Shown here: one piece after another, positions 7,980-16,088 of the stretch | Position numbering within the stretch: position 1 is the first letter of the stretch | Layout: each line of letters opens with the position of its first letter | IMG/VR virus record: IMGVR_UViG_3300031659_000028 | Location: 1 to 41,698 of that record | Length of the DNA stretch: 41,698 bases | Direction: 5' to 3' (one strand) | DNA from: a virus | Program-made: the position numbers and the translations under genes | Notes under the pieces: generated by a model | Told to the model about the DNA's origin: nothing | Database searches by the model: none | The model's input: only the letters and a program-made list of their open reading frames with translations

Positions 7980-9639
7980 AAAAGTAGAGTTCAAGAATAT
8001 TGCCAGTTACGGTAATCGAATACAAGTCATAGACTTTGAGGAAGATAAAAGTAATCTATACTTAGTATTAGGTGGTAATGGTGCAGGTAAAAGTACACTG
8101 GCAAAAGTAATTACATATTTGTGCTATGGTAAAGTAGAAGGCGCATCGCTGAAAGATTTACCTAATAGAGTTAATGGTGCATTATGGGGAAAGATCTGGT
8201 TAGAATCTAAAGGTAATGCAATTGAAATAGAAAGAGGAATTAATCCTGGTATTTTTAATGTGAAAATCAATGGGGAGGATTATGATGTTGCAGGGAAGGT
8301 AAACTTGCAAGATTTTTTGGAAACTGAGATATATGAAATACCTTATCATGTTTTTAAGAATGTAATTATACTATCAGTTAATGACTTCAAATCATTTATA
8401 ACAATGTCTCCTTATGATAAGAAAAGAATCATAGATAAGATATTTGGTTTTTCTATTATTAATGAAATGGCAGAGGCAGTTAAGGAAAAACGCAGGGGTA
8501 TCATTGATGAAATTAGAACATATGAAGATGAGATTAGAACTCTTAATGAATCTATAGGCTCAGTTTATGATAAGATTGAACAAATAGAATTATTAACAGC
8601 AGAGAAAGATGCTTCTAAAGTTAAAAAATTAAAAGAAGATCTAATTGCTTTAAACGAAAACCGAAAAAAATTAAATAACTTTACTGAACTAACTAAAACA
8701 AAATTAGAAACATTAGATAAAGAATCTCGTGATAAGTCATCAGAGCATTCTACTTTAAAAAATAAAATTTCTAATGTTAAGGAAGATTTAAAATTATTTG
8801 AAAATTCAACATGCCCAACGTGCACGGCTCCACTTACTTCTGATTTTCATTTACATATTAAAAAAGAAAAAGAAGATACTCTAGTAACATTAAGTAGTCA
8901 ATATGAAAATGTTAAAACTGCATATGAAGATTCTGTTGATAAGTTAAATGAATTAAGAATTAAAGGAAGAACAATTCATGTAAAGGCTGGTCAGTTAGAA
9001 ACTCAAATGGAAAATCTTAAACATAAGTTAATTGAGTTAGCTGATAAGGATGAATCAGATTCTTCGTCTGATTTAAAACAATTAGTAAAAGACTTTGGTA
9101 CACGTAAATCTGAAAAGACTACTGGTAAGTTGAAAAGTGAAGGTGAAGATTACTATTTAACTATCCTAGAGAATTTAATGGGTGAAGATGGTATAAAGAA
9201 TTTAGCAGTAAGATCTATTCTTCCATCATTTAATAATCATATCCTTTTGATGGGTAGAGAAATGGGAATTCCGTTTGGCATAAGATTTAATGAAAAGTTC
9301 TTTTGTAACTTACACCACCTAGGAACAGAGATAAGCCCAAAGACATTAAGCACAGGTGAAAGGAAAAAAGTAGACTTTGTAATTATCATGGCATTAATGA
9401 AAATGATCAAGGTTAGGTTCCCTTCCCTTAATATATTATTTTTAGATGAAATCTTTTCTTCTATTGATTCAGATGGTGTACATCATATAATTAACATACT
9501 TCATAATACAATACAGGATATAGGCCTTAATACATTTGTTATTAATCATACAGTATTACCTAGTGAATATTTTGATAAAAAACTAGAAATTACAAAGGAC
9601 GGTGGTTTTAGCGAATTTACAATTGAATCGATTGGGTAA
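7969..9639 (+). CDS. 46: recombination ATPase subunit gp46 (SbcC/Rad50-like)
   Basis: The 556-residue SMC-type ATPase is like T4 gp46 (560 aa). Walker A is GGNGAGKST near residues 36-44. Two coiled-coil arms flank a zinc hook, CPTC (Cys282, Cys285), and the C-terminal half carries the ABC signature TLSTGERKK and Walker B LNILFLDEIFSSID, with an H-loop region INHT. It opens and closes DNA ends for gp47 using ATP. The start ATG at 7969 overlaps the end of gene 47, indicating coupling. It is the last gene of the replication block; the next gene has a late-type promoter. Confidence 0.95.
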   Translation: MKIKKVEFKNIASYGNRIQVIDFEEDKSNLYLVLGGNGAGKSTLAKVITYLCYGKVEGASLKDLPNRVNGALWGKIWLESKGNAIEIERGINPGIFNVKINGEDYDVAGKVNLQDFLETEIYEIPYHVFKNVIILSVNDFKSFITMSPYDKKRIIDKIFGFSIINEMAEAVKEKRRGIIDEIRTYEDEIRTLNESIGSVYDKIEQIELLTAEKDASKVKKLKEDLIALNENRKKLNNFTELTKTKLETLDKESRDKSSEHSTLKNKISNVKEDLKLFENSTCPTCTAPLTSDFHLHIKKEKEDTLVTLSSQYENVKTAYEDSVDKLNELRIKGRTIHVKAGQLETQMENLKHKLIELADKDESDSSSDLKQLVKDFGTRKSEKTTGKLKSEGEDYYLTILENLMGEDGIKNLAVRSILPSFNNHILLMGREMGIPFGIRFNEKFFCNLHHLGTEISPKTLSTGERKKVDFVIIMALMKMIKVRFPSLNILFLDEIFSSIDSDGVHHIINILHNTIQDIGLNTFVINHTVLPSEYFDKKLEITKDGGFSEFTIESIG

Positions 9640-9651
9640 CTTAATTACTTA

Positions 9652-9666
9652 GAATATATAAATAAA
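9652..9666 (+). promoter_or_regulatory. late-promoter-like element before gp15-like gene
   Basis: GAATATATAAATAAA contains the exact T4 late consensus TATAAATA. The 16 bases ACTTAGAATATATAAA occur identically again before the next gene (about 10689-10704). Confidence 0.65.
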
Positions 9667-9680
9667 TTACTGAATAGAGA

Positions 9681-10670
9681 ATGAGCGCATATAACCAGGA
9701 ATATAATAAAGACAATACAATCTTACGTTATATGATAGTGGCTCTTTTAGCAGAACTAAAAGATAAAGTTTATTATTATAACCAAATAGACGAAGATACT
9801 CTAAAGAAAATACCAGTTCCTTTCTTTTATTCAATCACCGGTGACGGTAGATTTTTAATGGATAATTTTCTGTATGATGCAGAAGCTAAAGGTAAGGCTA
9901 TTGGCGACTATGAGACAGTACCAAGAGGTATAATTCAGTTAACTGGTATATCCATAGATTCGGGTAACCAAACAAATAAGTTTGCTAGAGGTGAGTTTGT
10001 TCAAGAATGGGAAGGTATATTAAAAACATTTTCTTTAGAAACAAATTTTTTACCACTAAATTTAACATTCGATTGTACAGTAATATGTTCGTCTAATCTA
10101 GAAATGTTAAAGGTAACTGAAACTTTAATGAGTAAGCTATACAAAAATAACCTATTCCAAGTAGATTTAGGTATGATGAGAGTACAAGGAAACTTTTCAG
10201 TACCTGAAGACTATACCCAAAATAGATTATTTGAATTCCAACTGAACGAGAAAAAAGAATGGAGTGTAACGTTTCCTATTGAAGTAGCATCATTTATGCC
10301 AGTATTCGAAAATGGAATTTTAATTCCCGAGGTTAGTCTCATGACTAAAGCTGCAATAAAATCCAACCCTACTGCATCTGGTGTTGGTATGCTTAGGTCA
10401 GGTGCGGATAATGAACTAGGTATTTATTTTGGTGGAATATTCCAAAAATTCGAGATGACACAAGAAAGTTTATTAAAAGTACAGCCTAGTAGTGGTCTAA
10501 GTAATACAGGATATATTAATCCAGACTCAATTCAGACCGGTGGCCCGTATTCAGAATCATCAATATCTTCTGCACCAATAGTACCAGAATCATTAGATAG
10601 CTTAATATACAGAAATGCGAAAGCAGTACCTGGTGAAGACGAGACAACTTTGGGTACAGTAGATAACTAG
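9681..10670 (+). CDS. 15: probable tail terminator / sheath stabiliser, gp15-like
   Basis: This 329-residue protein resembles T4 gp15 (272 aa) in layout. There is an early helix (RYMIVALLAELKD); a strand-rich section with IPVPFFYSITGDGRFLMDNF and PRGIIQLTGISID (T4: VPITYASKEHFMMKLN and LPRINLHLVDF); a central helix with EMLKVTETLMSKLYKNNLFQ (T4: DDMFQIVEQILPYFQPHF); and a closing strand KEWSVTFPIEVASFMPVFE (T4: RRIEWSLTFEVNGWMYP). The last 100 residues are low-complexity. In T4 it caps the tail tube and sheath at the neck. Identity is by eye only. It starts the structural block with its own late-type promoter. Confidence 0.55.
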   Translation: MSAYNQEYNKDNTILRYMIVALLAELKDKVYYYNQIDEDTLKKIPVPFFYSITGDGRFLMDNFLYDAEAKGKAIGDYETVPRGIIQLTGISIDSGNQTNKFARGEFVQEWEGILKTFSLETNFLPLNLTFDCTVICSSNLEMLKVTETLMSKLYKNNLFQVDLGMMRVQGNFSVPEDYTQNRLFEFQLNEKKEWSVTFPIEVASFMPVFENGILIPEVSLMTKAAIKSNPTASGVGMLRSGADNELGIYFGGIFQKFEMTQESLLKVQPSSGLSNTGYINPDSIQTGGPYSESSISSAPIVPESLDSLIYRNAKAVPGEDETTLGTVDN

Positions 10671-10693
10671 GAACAATTAACAACCAAGACTTA

Positions 10694-10709
10694 GAATATA
10701 TAAAACAAA
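10694..10709 (+). promoter_or_regulatory. late-promoter-like element before the 712-aa gene
   Basis: GAATATATAAAACAAA lies 16 bases before the start codon and is preceded by ACTTA exactly as at 9652. Confidence 0.6.
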
Positions 10710-10724
10710 TCAAATAAGTGTAAT

Positions 10725-12863
10725 ATGAAAAACACAATGAACGAAGGTCAAACGCAAGTGTATGCTGATGGTGGATTAGATCCAACTACTGGTATTGACA
10801 ATGCTGCCCCTTATTTAAATCAGCCTAGGCAACAATTACTGGATATAATTCATGTATTGTTTAATCAAAGTGGCAAAATGAAACCAGACGGTAAAGGTAA
10901 AATTATACAATCTGGCCCAATGACAGATGCTCAAGTATTAGCTATTTTAGTTGGTATGGGTATTCCACAACAAATGGCATTGTCTGGTATTACTAAATAC
11001 AGAGGAGGGCAGGTAACTGAATCCGATATATACACTGAAAACAATAATCAAAAAAATCATAATAAAATGAACTTTACACTAACAGATCTATATGAAAATG
11101 TTATGGAGAGTAAGACTCAATTAGAAGCAATGGATAATGATAATTCCAGAGTTTCATATTCTGTCAAAGACTCTCTAACAATTCTAGGAGAAGCATTAAA
11201 TGCGTTCCCTATGAAATTAAAGAATGCTGACCTTTCGCTGATTAGTGAAGAGATAGAAAAATCAGCTGATCCGAATCTTAAATTCAAAATCGCTAGAAAC
11301 TTATATACTAAATTATCAGTATCAACTTGGTTAAATCCAATTTCTGAATTGAGAGAGTATATAATGGAATCATATAATAATGCTAAATGGGAATTTAGAA
11401 TTAGTGAATCGATTGAAAGAACATCAATGCAAAAGGGAAAACTAATAGAATCATTAAACAATGATTTAGTTTCTTTATTAAATGAATCAGCAGGAGATAA
11501 AGCTGCAGAAGAATTTGATGCTACTGGAATTGACGATATAGATTCAATGGATGATATGTCGAAAGATGTTGTTAAACAAATTAAATCAAAGAAATGGCAG
11601 TGGTTAATAAATGCCGAGTATGCTAAGGGCAATGGTGTTTCATTTGCTGATATTGAATCTTATTTAAAAAAGAACAGAATTAAATTTGTTTTTGTTAAAG
11701 ATAGTACAGCTGATGGTGATGATGTTATATTATTTGAATCTAAAATAAGTACCAAATCTAAATTTGCTGTAATTGCTGCTAAGCACCCATGGTCAATGGA
11801 TGTTAAGGAAATTGTAAATGAAATGAATGCTGAAGATCAAAAAATTGCATCAACTGCAAGTGGAAAGGTTGTAAAAATTCTTTCACCTGTCTTAGAATCT
11901 GAAAAAGGTTTAACTTTCCAATTACATGGTAAGAATTATAACTATGATGGTAAAACTATTACTGAAGCAACAGTATCTGATCCAAGATTCTTCGATGTAT
12001 CTGAAGGTTTAAAAATGTTCTCAAGAAATGGTAACATTCTTTCATTACATGGAGAAAATGGTAAAACATTAACATATGATATTACTGAAGGAACTTTAAA
12101 CATGGGTAAAATTGATTTATCTAATGTAAGCATAATCGAATTAAAAGAATCGTTGTTAGCTACTAATTTCTCAGGATATAGAAATCAATGGCAAAATGAT
12201 AAAATTTGTAAATTCTTTGAAAGTGTTGATATGGTTTGTGAGTTAGATGAATTCACAACAGTTCAATCTGAAGAGTTCGCTGATATCTTTTTAACTATGA
12301 TTGGTGTACAGGAAGGAATCTATCTTAATAAGGTAAATCCAGGTATGGGATTAAATGAAATGATAAAATTTGATACAGCAACAGAAACTGTTGAAGTAGT
12401 AAAGGAATTTATTAATTTTGATATATCTCCAGTATTAACTGAAAGATTACTTGCAGAGAATAATGAAAAAGCAATAGTTGAGAACAAAAGAAAAGATCTT
12501 TCTGATGCGCTTACCTTTTTAGAAGAAAAGAAATCTGAAGTAGAAGCTGCAATTAAAAAATTAGGTGAAACTGAAGAATTATCTGAAGCTCTAAATCTTT
12601 TAAGCGAAGAGTTAAAGAATAAAGAAAAAGAATTAGCTGATAGTTATATTACTGAAAAAAAAAGTAAGGACGACTATTTAAATGACGGTTATGTAGAAGC
12701 AAGCGTTAGTAAAGCTGGTCAAGGTCTAAAAAAGGATCAAGAAGTATTAGTTAGTGCTGAGGAATATGCTTCTCTAGGTGATGATGATTTATTAACTATA
12801 ATGATTCCAAAGACTGGAAAATCTGTAGTACTACCTAAAGGTGATCTTTCCGTTAAGATTTAA
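10725..12863 (+). CDS. large probable virion/head protein of unknown function, with internal start
   Basis: The 712-residue product has two parts. Residues 1-114 are a Gln/Gly/Met-rich segment with no known motif. Residue 115 is a Met (ATG at 11067) preceded by an A-rich leader-like stretch, and the sequence there (MNFTLTDLYENVMESKTQ) looks like a head-targeting N-terminus. The rest is mixed alpha/beta, with an acidic coiled-coil near the C-terminus (EEKKSEVEAAIKKLGE, then SEELKNKEKELADS). Several [LIV]xE sites such as LLNESAG fit processing by the prohead protease. It follows gp15-like and precedes gp55 after a terminator. It may be an internal or core head protein, but I do not recognise the family. 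Confidence 0.8.
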   Translation: MKNTMNEGQTQVYADGGLDPTTGIDNAAPYLNQPRQQLLDIIHVLFNQSGKMKPDGKGKIIQSGPMTDAQVLAILVGMGIPQQMALSGITKYRGGQVTESDIYTENNNQKNHNKMNFTLTDLYENVMESKTQLEAMDNDNSRVSYSVKDSLTILGEALNAFPMKLKNADLSLISEEIEKSADPNLKFKIARNLYTKLSVSTWLNPISELREYIMESYNNAKWEFRISESIERTSMQKGKLIESLNNDLVSLLNESAGDKAAEEFDATGIDDIDSMDDMSKDVVKQIKSKKWQWLINAEYAKGNGVSFADIESYLKKNRIKFVFVKDSTADGDDVILFESKISTKSKFAVIAAKHPWSMDVKEIVNEMNAEDQKIASTASGKVVKILSPVLESEKGLTFQLHGKNYNYDGKTITEATVSDPRFFDVSEGLKMFSRNGNILSLHGENGKTLTYDITEGTLNMGKIDLSNVSIIELKESLLATNFSGYRNQWQNDKICKFFESVDMVCELDEFTTVQSEEFADIFLTMIGVQEGIYLNKVNPGMGLNEMIKFDTATETVEVVKEFINFDISPVLTERLLAENNEKAIVENKRKDLSDALTFLEEKKSEVEAAIKKLGETEELSEALNLLSEELKNKEKELADSYITEKKSKDDYLNDGYVEASVSKAGQGLKKDQEVLVSAEEYASLGDDDLLTIMIPKTGKSVVLPKGDLSVKI

Positions 12864-12870
12864 TATTATA

Positions 12871-12884
12871 CATATATAAATTTA
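12871..12884 (+). promoter_or_regulatory. late-promoter-like motif just upstream of a terminator
   Basis: CATATATAAATTTA lies between the 712-aa gene and the hairpin at 12895. Because a terminator follows within about 15 bases, it may be non-functional or may drive a very short RNA. Confidence 0.25.
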
Positions 12885-12894
12885 ATAATGTATT

Positions 12895-12930
12895 GAAAGG
12901 ACTGATTGATTAAACAATCAGTCCTTTCTT
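12895..12930 (+). terminator. intrinsic terminator, 14-bp perfect stem
   Basis: GAAAGGACTGATTG pairs perfectly with CAATCAGTCCTTTC around the 6-base loop ATTAAA. The T tail is short (CTTTCTT) and the stem is nearly symmetric, so it could act in both directions. It separates the 712-aa gene from the gp55 unit. Confidence 0.75.
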
Positions 12931-12945
12931 GTATATAAATAATAA
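12931..12945 (+). promoter_or_regulatory. late-promoter-like element before gp55
   Basis: GTATATAAATAATAA contains TATAAATA and starts immediately after the terminator stem. If functional, gp55 could promote its own expression. Confidence 0.5.
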
Positions 12946-12959
12946 ATAAATCAAAGTCA

Positions 12960-13325
12960 ATGGCAAGAAAAAGAAATTATCTAAACAACAGAGACCTCCT
13001 CGACCAGATAGTATTATCTAAAGAATTAGATGAACTTACACCTAAGGCATTAGAATTCCTAATGTTGTTGGCAGATAAATGTTCAATGAAGTTAACATAT
13101 AGAAATCCAGAAGATAGACAAGACTGTATAGCATATGCTTATATGGATCTTTATAGATATTGGAGGAATTTTAATCCAGAGAAAAGTACAAACGCGTTTG
13201 CTTATTTTACTGAAATAGCTAAAAGAGGATTTGCAAAAGGCTGGAATAAATTACACCCCAAAAAATATCATGGTACCGTTTCAATTAATGGTAGTGCTGA
13301 TAGTGAAGGTATTTATACGATATAA
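12960..13325 (+). CDS. 55: late-transcription sigma factor gp55-like
   Basis: The 121 residues align by eye with the core of T4 gp55 (185 aa). YLNNRDLLDQI matches T4 YVNNKELLQAI; a long helix around LEFLMLLADKCSMKL follows; then DRQDCIAYAYMDLYRYWRNF matches [20 protein letters not shown]; and STNAFAYFTEIAKRGFAKGW matches [20 protein letters not shown]. This is the sigma region-2 part that recognises TATAAATA in late promoters. The T4 protein continues about 60 residues further and ends in a clamp-binding SLDFLYE; here the protein stops soon after the helix with GSADSEGIYTI, so any clamp contact is different or reduced. Recurrent TATATAAA motifs before virion genes support the assignment. Confidence 0.82.
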   Translation: MARKRNYLNNRDLLDQIVLSKELDELTPKALEFLMLLADKCSMKLTYRNPEDRQDCIAYAYMDLYRYWRNFNPEKSTNAFAYFTEIAKRGFAKGWNKLHPKKYHGTVSINGSADSEGIYTI

Positions 13326-13331
13326 CTCAAT

Positions 13332-13811
13332 ATGAGCATAAAGAAAGTAAAACCAACATCTAAGTCTGGATTTAAGCAAGGTTATTATAAACCAAAGTTT
13401 CCCCAGAAGTATAGAGGAGGAGATCCTATTATATACAGAAGTAGTTGGGAAAGAAAGTTTTGTCACTGGTGTGATTATAATGAAGATGTTATTTATTGGA
13501 TATCAGAACCTTTCTCTATACCTTACTTTAGCTTATTAGATAATAAGTGGCATAAGTATTATCCTGATTTTTTCTTCAAGATGAAAAAGGGTGATGGTGG
13601 TACACAAGAATACGTTGTTGAAATAAAACCAAAGGCTCAGTTACAAAAACCAAAGGAACCTAAAAGAAAAACAGCAAAAGCATTAAAGAACTTTAAATAT
13701 GCATATGAATCATATGTAAGGAACTTATGCAAAACAAATGCTTTAAACAAAATGGCAAAGGAAAGAAATTGTAAGGTAATGTTATTAACAGAAGATTCAA
13801 ATTTATTTTAA
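13332..13811 (+). CDS. 4: head completion protein gp4 (gp50/4-like, nuclease fold)
   Basis: The 159-residue protein matches T4 gp4 (150 aa) in length and motifs: GYYKPKFPQKYRGGDPIIYRSSWERKF, CDYNEDVIYWISEPFSIPY, HKYYPDFFF and EYVVEIKPKAQL. The E (WER), PD and ExK residues form a restriction-endonuclease-like active site. In T4 this protein is needed to finish filled heads before tail joining, possibly by trimming DNA. It lies just after gp55 (6-base gap) and overlaps the next gene by one base (TAATG). The same gene pair order near the portal occurs in other T4-like phages. Confidence 0.85.
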   Translation: MSIKKVKPTSKSGFKQGYYKPKFPQKYRGGDPIIYRSSWERKFCHWCDYNEDVIYWISEPFSIPYFSLLDNKWHKYYPDFFFKMKKGDGGTQEYVVEIKPKAQLQKPKEPKRKTAKALKNFKYAYESYVRNLCKTNALNKMAKERNCKVMLLTEDSNLF

Positions 13812-14377
13812 TGGCTTTTATAGGAGAATTTAAAGCTGACCTTGATATTTACCTTACCGAAAGTAAAGGTAGGACTGGTGCATCTAAAAGATCTACTGGT
13901 GATATCCTAGCATTGGGTGCAAAGAGTAAAGGTCCACTAGAGCCTGGTAAAATGTATTCTTTTAATTATTATACAACAGAAGAAACTTTTTATGATACTA
14001 AACCACTTGTAATAGGCCTAGGCGAATCTAACGATGGACATCAACTAGGTATTAATTTACATTATATGCCGTATGAAGCTAGAATTCCATTTTTAACTCA
14101 GTTAACATCTACCTTAAAAACTCAAATCCAAAGTAAAGTTAAAGAAGATCCTTCAAAAGAAGATCCTATTACAACATTTAAATGGGAATTCCTAAAGCGA
14201 GCATTAGGTAAAAAATATAATTTAACATACTGCGTAAGGCAATACAGAATAGACCGGATGAAGGATCCTTATGTAATAGGCTATAACGATTGGTATGTTG
14301 GAGCAGTGAATAACGAAGATCAATTTTTTGGTGGAAATATAAACCAAGCACAATCATTCTACTACAAGAATATATAA
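13811..14377 (+). CDS. probable virion structural protein, unknown family
   Basis: This 188-residue protein starts on the last base of the gp4 stop (TAATG). Its recognisable core is GKMYSFNYYTTEETFYDTKP followed by LVIGLGESNDGHQLGINLHY and MPYEARIPFL, a strand-rich pattern I associate with small baseplate or neck proteins but cannot name. The N-terminus (FIGEFKADLDIYLTESKG) contains an LTE|S sequence like the candidate prohead-protease sites in other head proteins here. T4 has gp53 after gp4, but this sequence does not resemble T4 gp53. Context between gp4 and the portal supports a structural role. Its stop codon lies inside the next gene's promoter-like element. Confidence 0.7.
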   Translation: MAFIGEFKADLDIYLTESKGRTGASKRSTGDILALGAKSKGPLEPGKMYSFNYYTTEETFYDTKPLVIGLGESNDGHQLGINLHYMPYEARIPFLTQLTSTLKTQIQSKVKEDPSKEDPITTFKWEFLKRALGKKYNLTYCVRQYRIDRMKDPYVIGYNDWYVGAVNNEDQFFGGNINQAQSFYYKNI

Positions 14378-14381
14378 ACTA
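14368..14381 (+). promoter_or_regulatory. late-promoter-like element before portal gene
   Basis: GAATATATAAACTA includes the stop codon of the preceding gene and lies 15 bases before the portal start. Confidence 0.5.
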
Positions 14382-14396
14382 ATAAAAAACAAGAAT

Positions 14397-16043
14397 ATGG
14401 CAGGTTTTACAGATAGAAGAGGTCCATTAAGTACCGGTAATCCAGTAAGAAAGATTCTAAAAGATCTTTCAAGTCTAGGAATGGCTTATGATGATATGAT
14501 CATTCGTAATTCTAGAGCAGTAGGTTTTACTGAAAATCAAATGGGTTATTCATTTAATCCAATGGGATCCGATGGCGATGATATGTATGGTGCATTTGCT
14601 GCACTGTCATTAACTGATACTAATCTAAAGAAAAATATTGCATTTTTTGATCAAGATTATACTAGAAAGAGAGATCAACTTAGAACATTCGCAGTACAAG
14701 ATGAGATCGAGGATATCTTAGATGTATTAACCGATGAGGCTATTGTGTTTGATGAATCAAATTATATGGCTTATGCTAACTTTAATGGTCATATCGGAGA
14801 ATCTATCGAGGAAGAAATAAGTGATGTATATAATAATATCTACAACTACATTGGTTTTAATGATGCAGTACAACCCTGGAACTATTTTAGGAAATGGTTA
14901 ATTGATGGATTCCTTGCATTTGAAATTGTTTATAATGATAAGCAAACTGAGATTATTGGTTTTAAAGAATTAGATCCAATATCATTAATGCCAGGTATTG
15001 ATACTGATGATGGTAAAAAAGTTTGGGTTCAATATAAAGGTGAAGGTGCAAAGGAAAGAACATTATGGGATTCACAAATAATTTATATTTCATACTCACA
15101 GGTTAATTCACCAATGAGAATATCATATACTGAAAGATTAATTAGATCTTTTAACTTATTAAGAATAATGGAGCACAGTAGAATTATCTGGGCTGTATCA
15201 AATGCTTCGTTTAAAACTCAGTTTACTATCCCAGTCGGTGGTAAATCAAAAACTAGAGCAAAACAATCGCTATCAACATTAATGAATTCATACCGAGAGG
15301 TTGTAGACTTTAACTTTGAAAGTGGAGAAATACAAACAAATGGTAAACCAATGATGCCATTCAATAAGGAATACTGGTTACCTTCTAAAGATGGAGAAAC
15401 ACCAGAGATTACTACAATTGGTGGTGATGGTCCTGATCTAGGTGATACTGAATCATTAAAATACTTTTCTGATAAATTACAACTTGCATCAAAAATTCCA
15501 TTTTCTAGGTTTGATAAAGAAGGTGGTAATACATATGACATGGAAGCAAGTGGTATGTTAAGGGATGAAATTAAGTTTGGTAGGTTTATTTCAAGATTAA
15601 GATCTATATTCCAAGAAATATTAGTTAAACCTGTATATCTTCAAATGTGTCTTAATCACCCAGAATTAAAAAACGATATTGCGTTTAAAGCTGGTTTAGG
15701 GCTAGATTTTATAAAGGATAATGTTTTTGAAGAAATGAAAGAAATGGAACTCCAAACAAAACGAGTTGATTTTATCGGTAACCTAAAAACTCAATTAAGT
15801 ACAATGAATGCAGAAATGGAGGAAATACCATATTTTGATTTAGGATTCTTGATTAAGAGATATGGTGGTTTTACTCGTGATGATATCAAAGCAAATGAAA
15901 GAGCAAAAGAACGCGAGGATCTTAGATCTGAAGGTTTTAAAGAAGAAGATATAGAAAAGATCCTGTTGGGTGCTAATAAGGACGATTTCAAGCCAGAGAA
16001 AAAATCTGATGGAATGGATGAGGACCCATTAGCTGGAATCTAA
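14397..16043 (+). CDS. 20: portal protein gp20
   Basis: At 548 residues it is close to T4 gp20 (524 aa). Typical portal features are RDQLRTFAVQDEIEDILDVL and TDEAIVFDESNYMA near residues 90-125; the wing segment PWNYFRKWLIDGFLAFEIVY; IIGFKELDPISLMPG; and DLGDTESLKYFSDKLQLASK before KIPFSRFD in the clip/stem region. The last 60 residues are acidic and helical. The dodecamer sits at one capsid vertex, nucleates head assembly, docks gp17 during packaging and later binds the neck. It lies directly before the protease-scaffold and capsid genes, in the T4 order 20-21-22-23. Confidence 0.93.
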   Translation: MAGFTDRRGPLSTGNPVRKILKDLSSLGMAYDDMIIRNSRAVGFTENQMGYSFNPMGSDGDDMYGAFAALSLTDTNLKKNIAFFDQDYTRKRDQLRTFAVQDEIEDILDVLTDEAIVFDESNYMAYANFNGHIGESIEEEISDVYNNIYNYIGFNDAVQPWNYFRKWLIDGFLAFEIVYNDKQTEIIGFKELDPISLMPGIDTDDGKKVWVQYKGEGAKERTLWDSQIIYISYSQVNSPMRISYTERLIRSFNLLRIMEHSRIIWAVSNASFKTQFTIPVGGKSKTRAKQSLSTLMNSYREVVDFNFESGEIQTNGKPMMPFNKEYWLPSKDGETPEITTIGGDGPDLGDTESLKYFSDKLQLASKIPFSRFDKEGGNTYDMEASGMLRDEIKFGRFISRLRSIFQEILVKPVYLQMCLNHPELKNDIAFKAGLGLDFIKDNVFEEMKEMELQTKRVDFIGNLKTQLSTMNAEMEEIPYFDLGFLIKRYGGFTRDDIKANERAKEREDLRSEGFKEEDIEKILLGANKDDFKPEKKSDGMDEDPLAGI

Positions 16044-16068
16044 AAACTATTAAGAGTTGTAATATATA

Positions 16069-16083
16069 AATCAAATAATACTA
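16069..16083 (+). promoter_or_regulatory. late-promoter-like element before protease-scaffold gene
   Basis: GTAATATATAAATCA lies 5 bases before the start codon at 16089 and contains TATATAAA. Confidence 0.5.
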
Positions 16084-16088
16084 GAAAG

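Noticed and set aside
11117-11632. Reverse-strand open frame of 171 residues inside the 712-aa gene
   Set aside because: Ser/Asn/Phe-rich antisense shadow of a Glu/Asp/Lys-rich protein, with no start signals.
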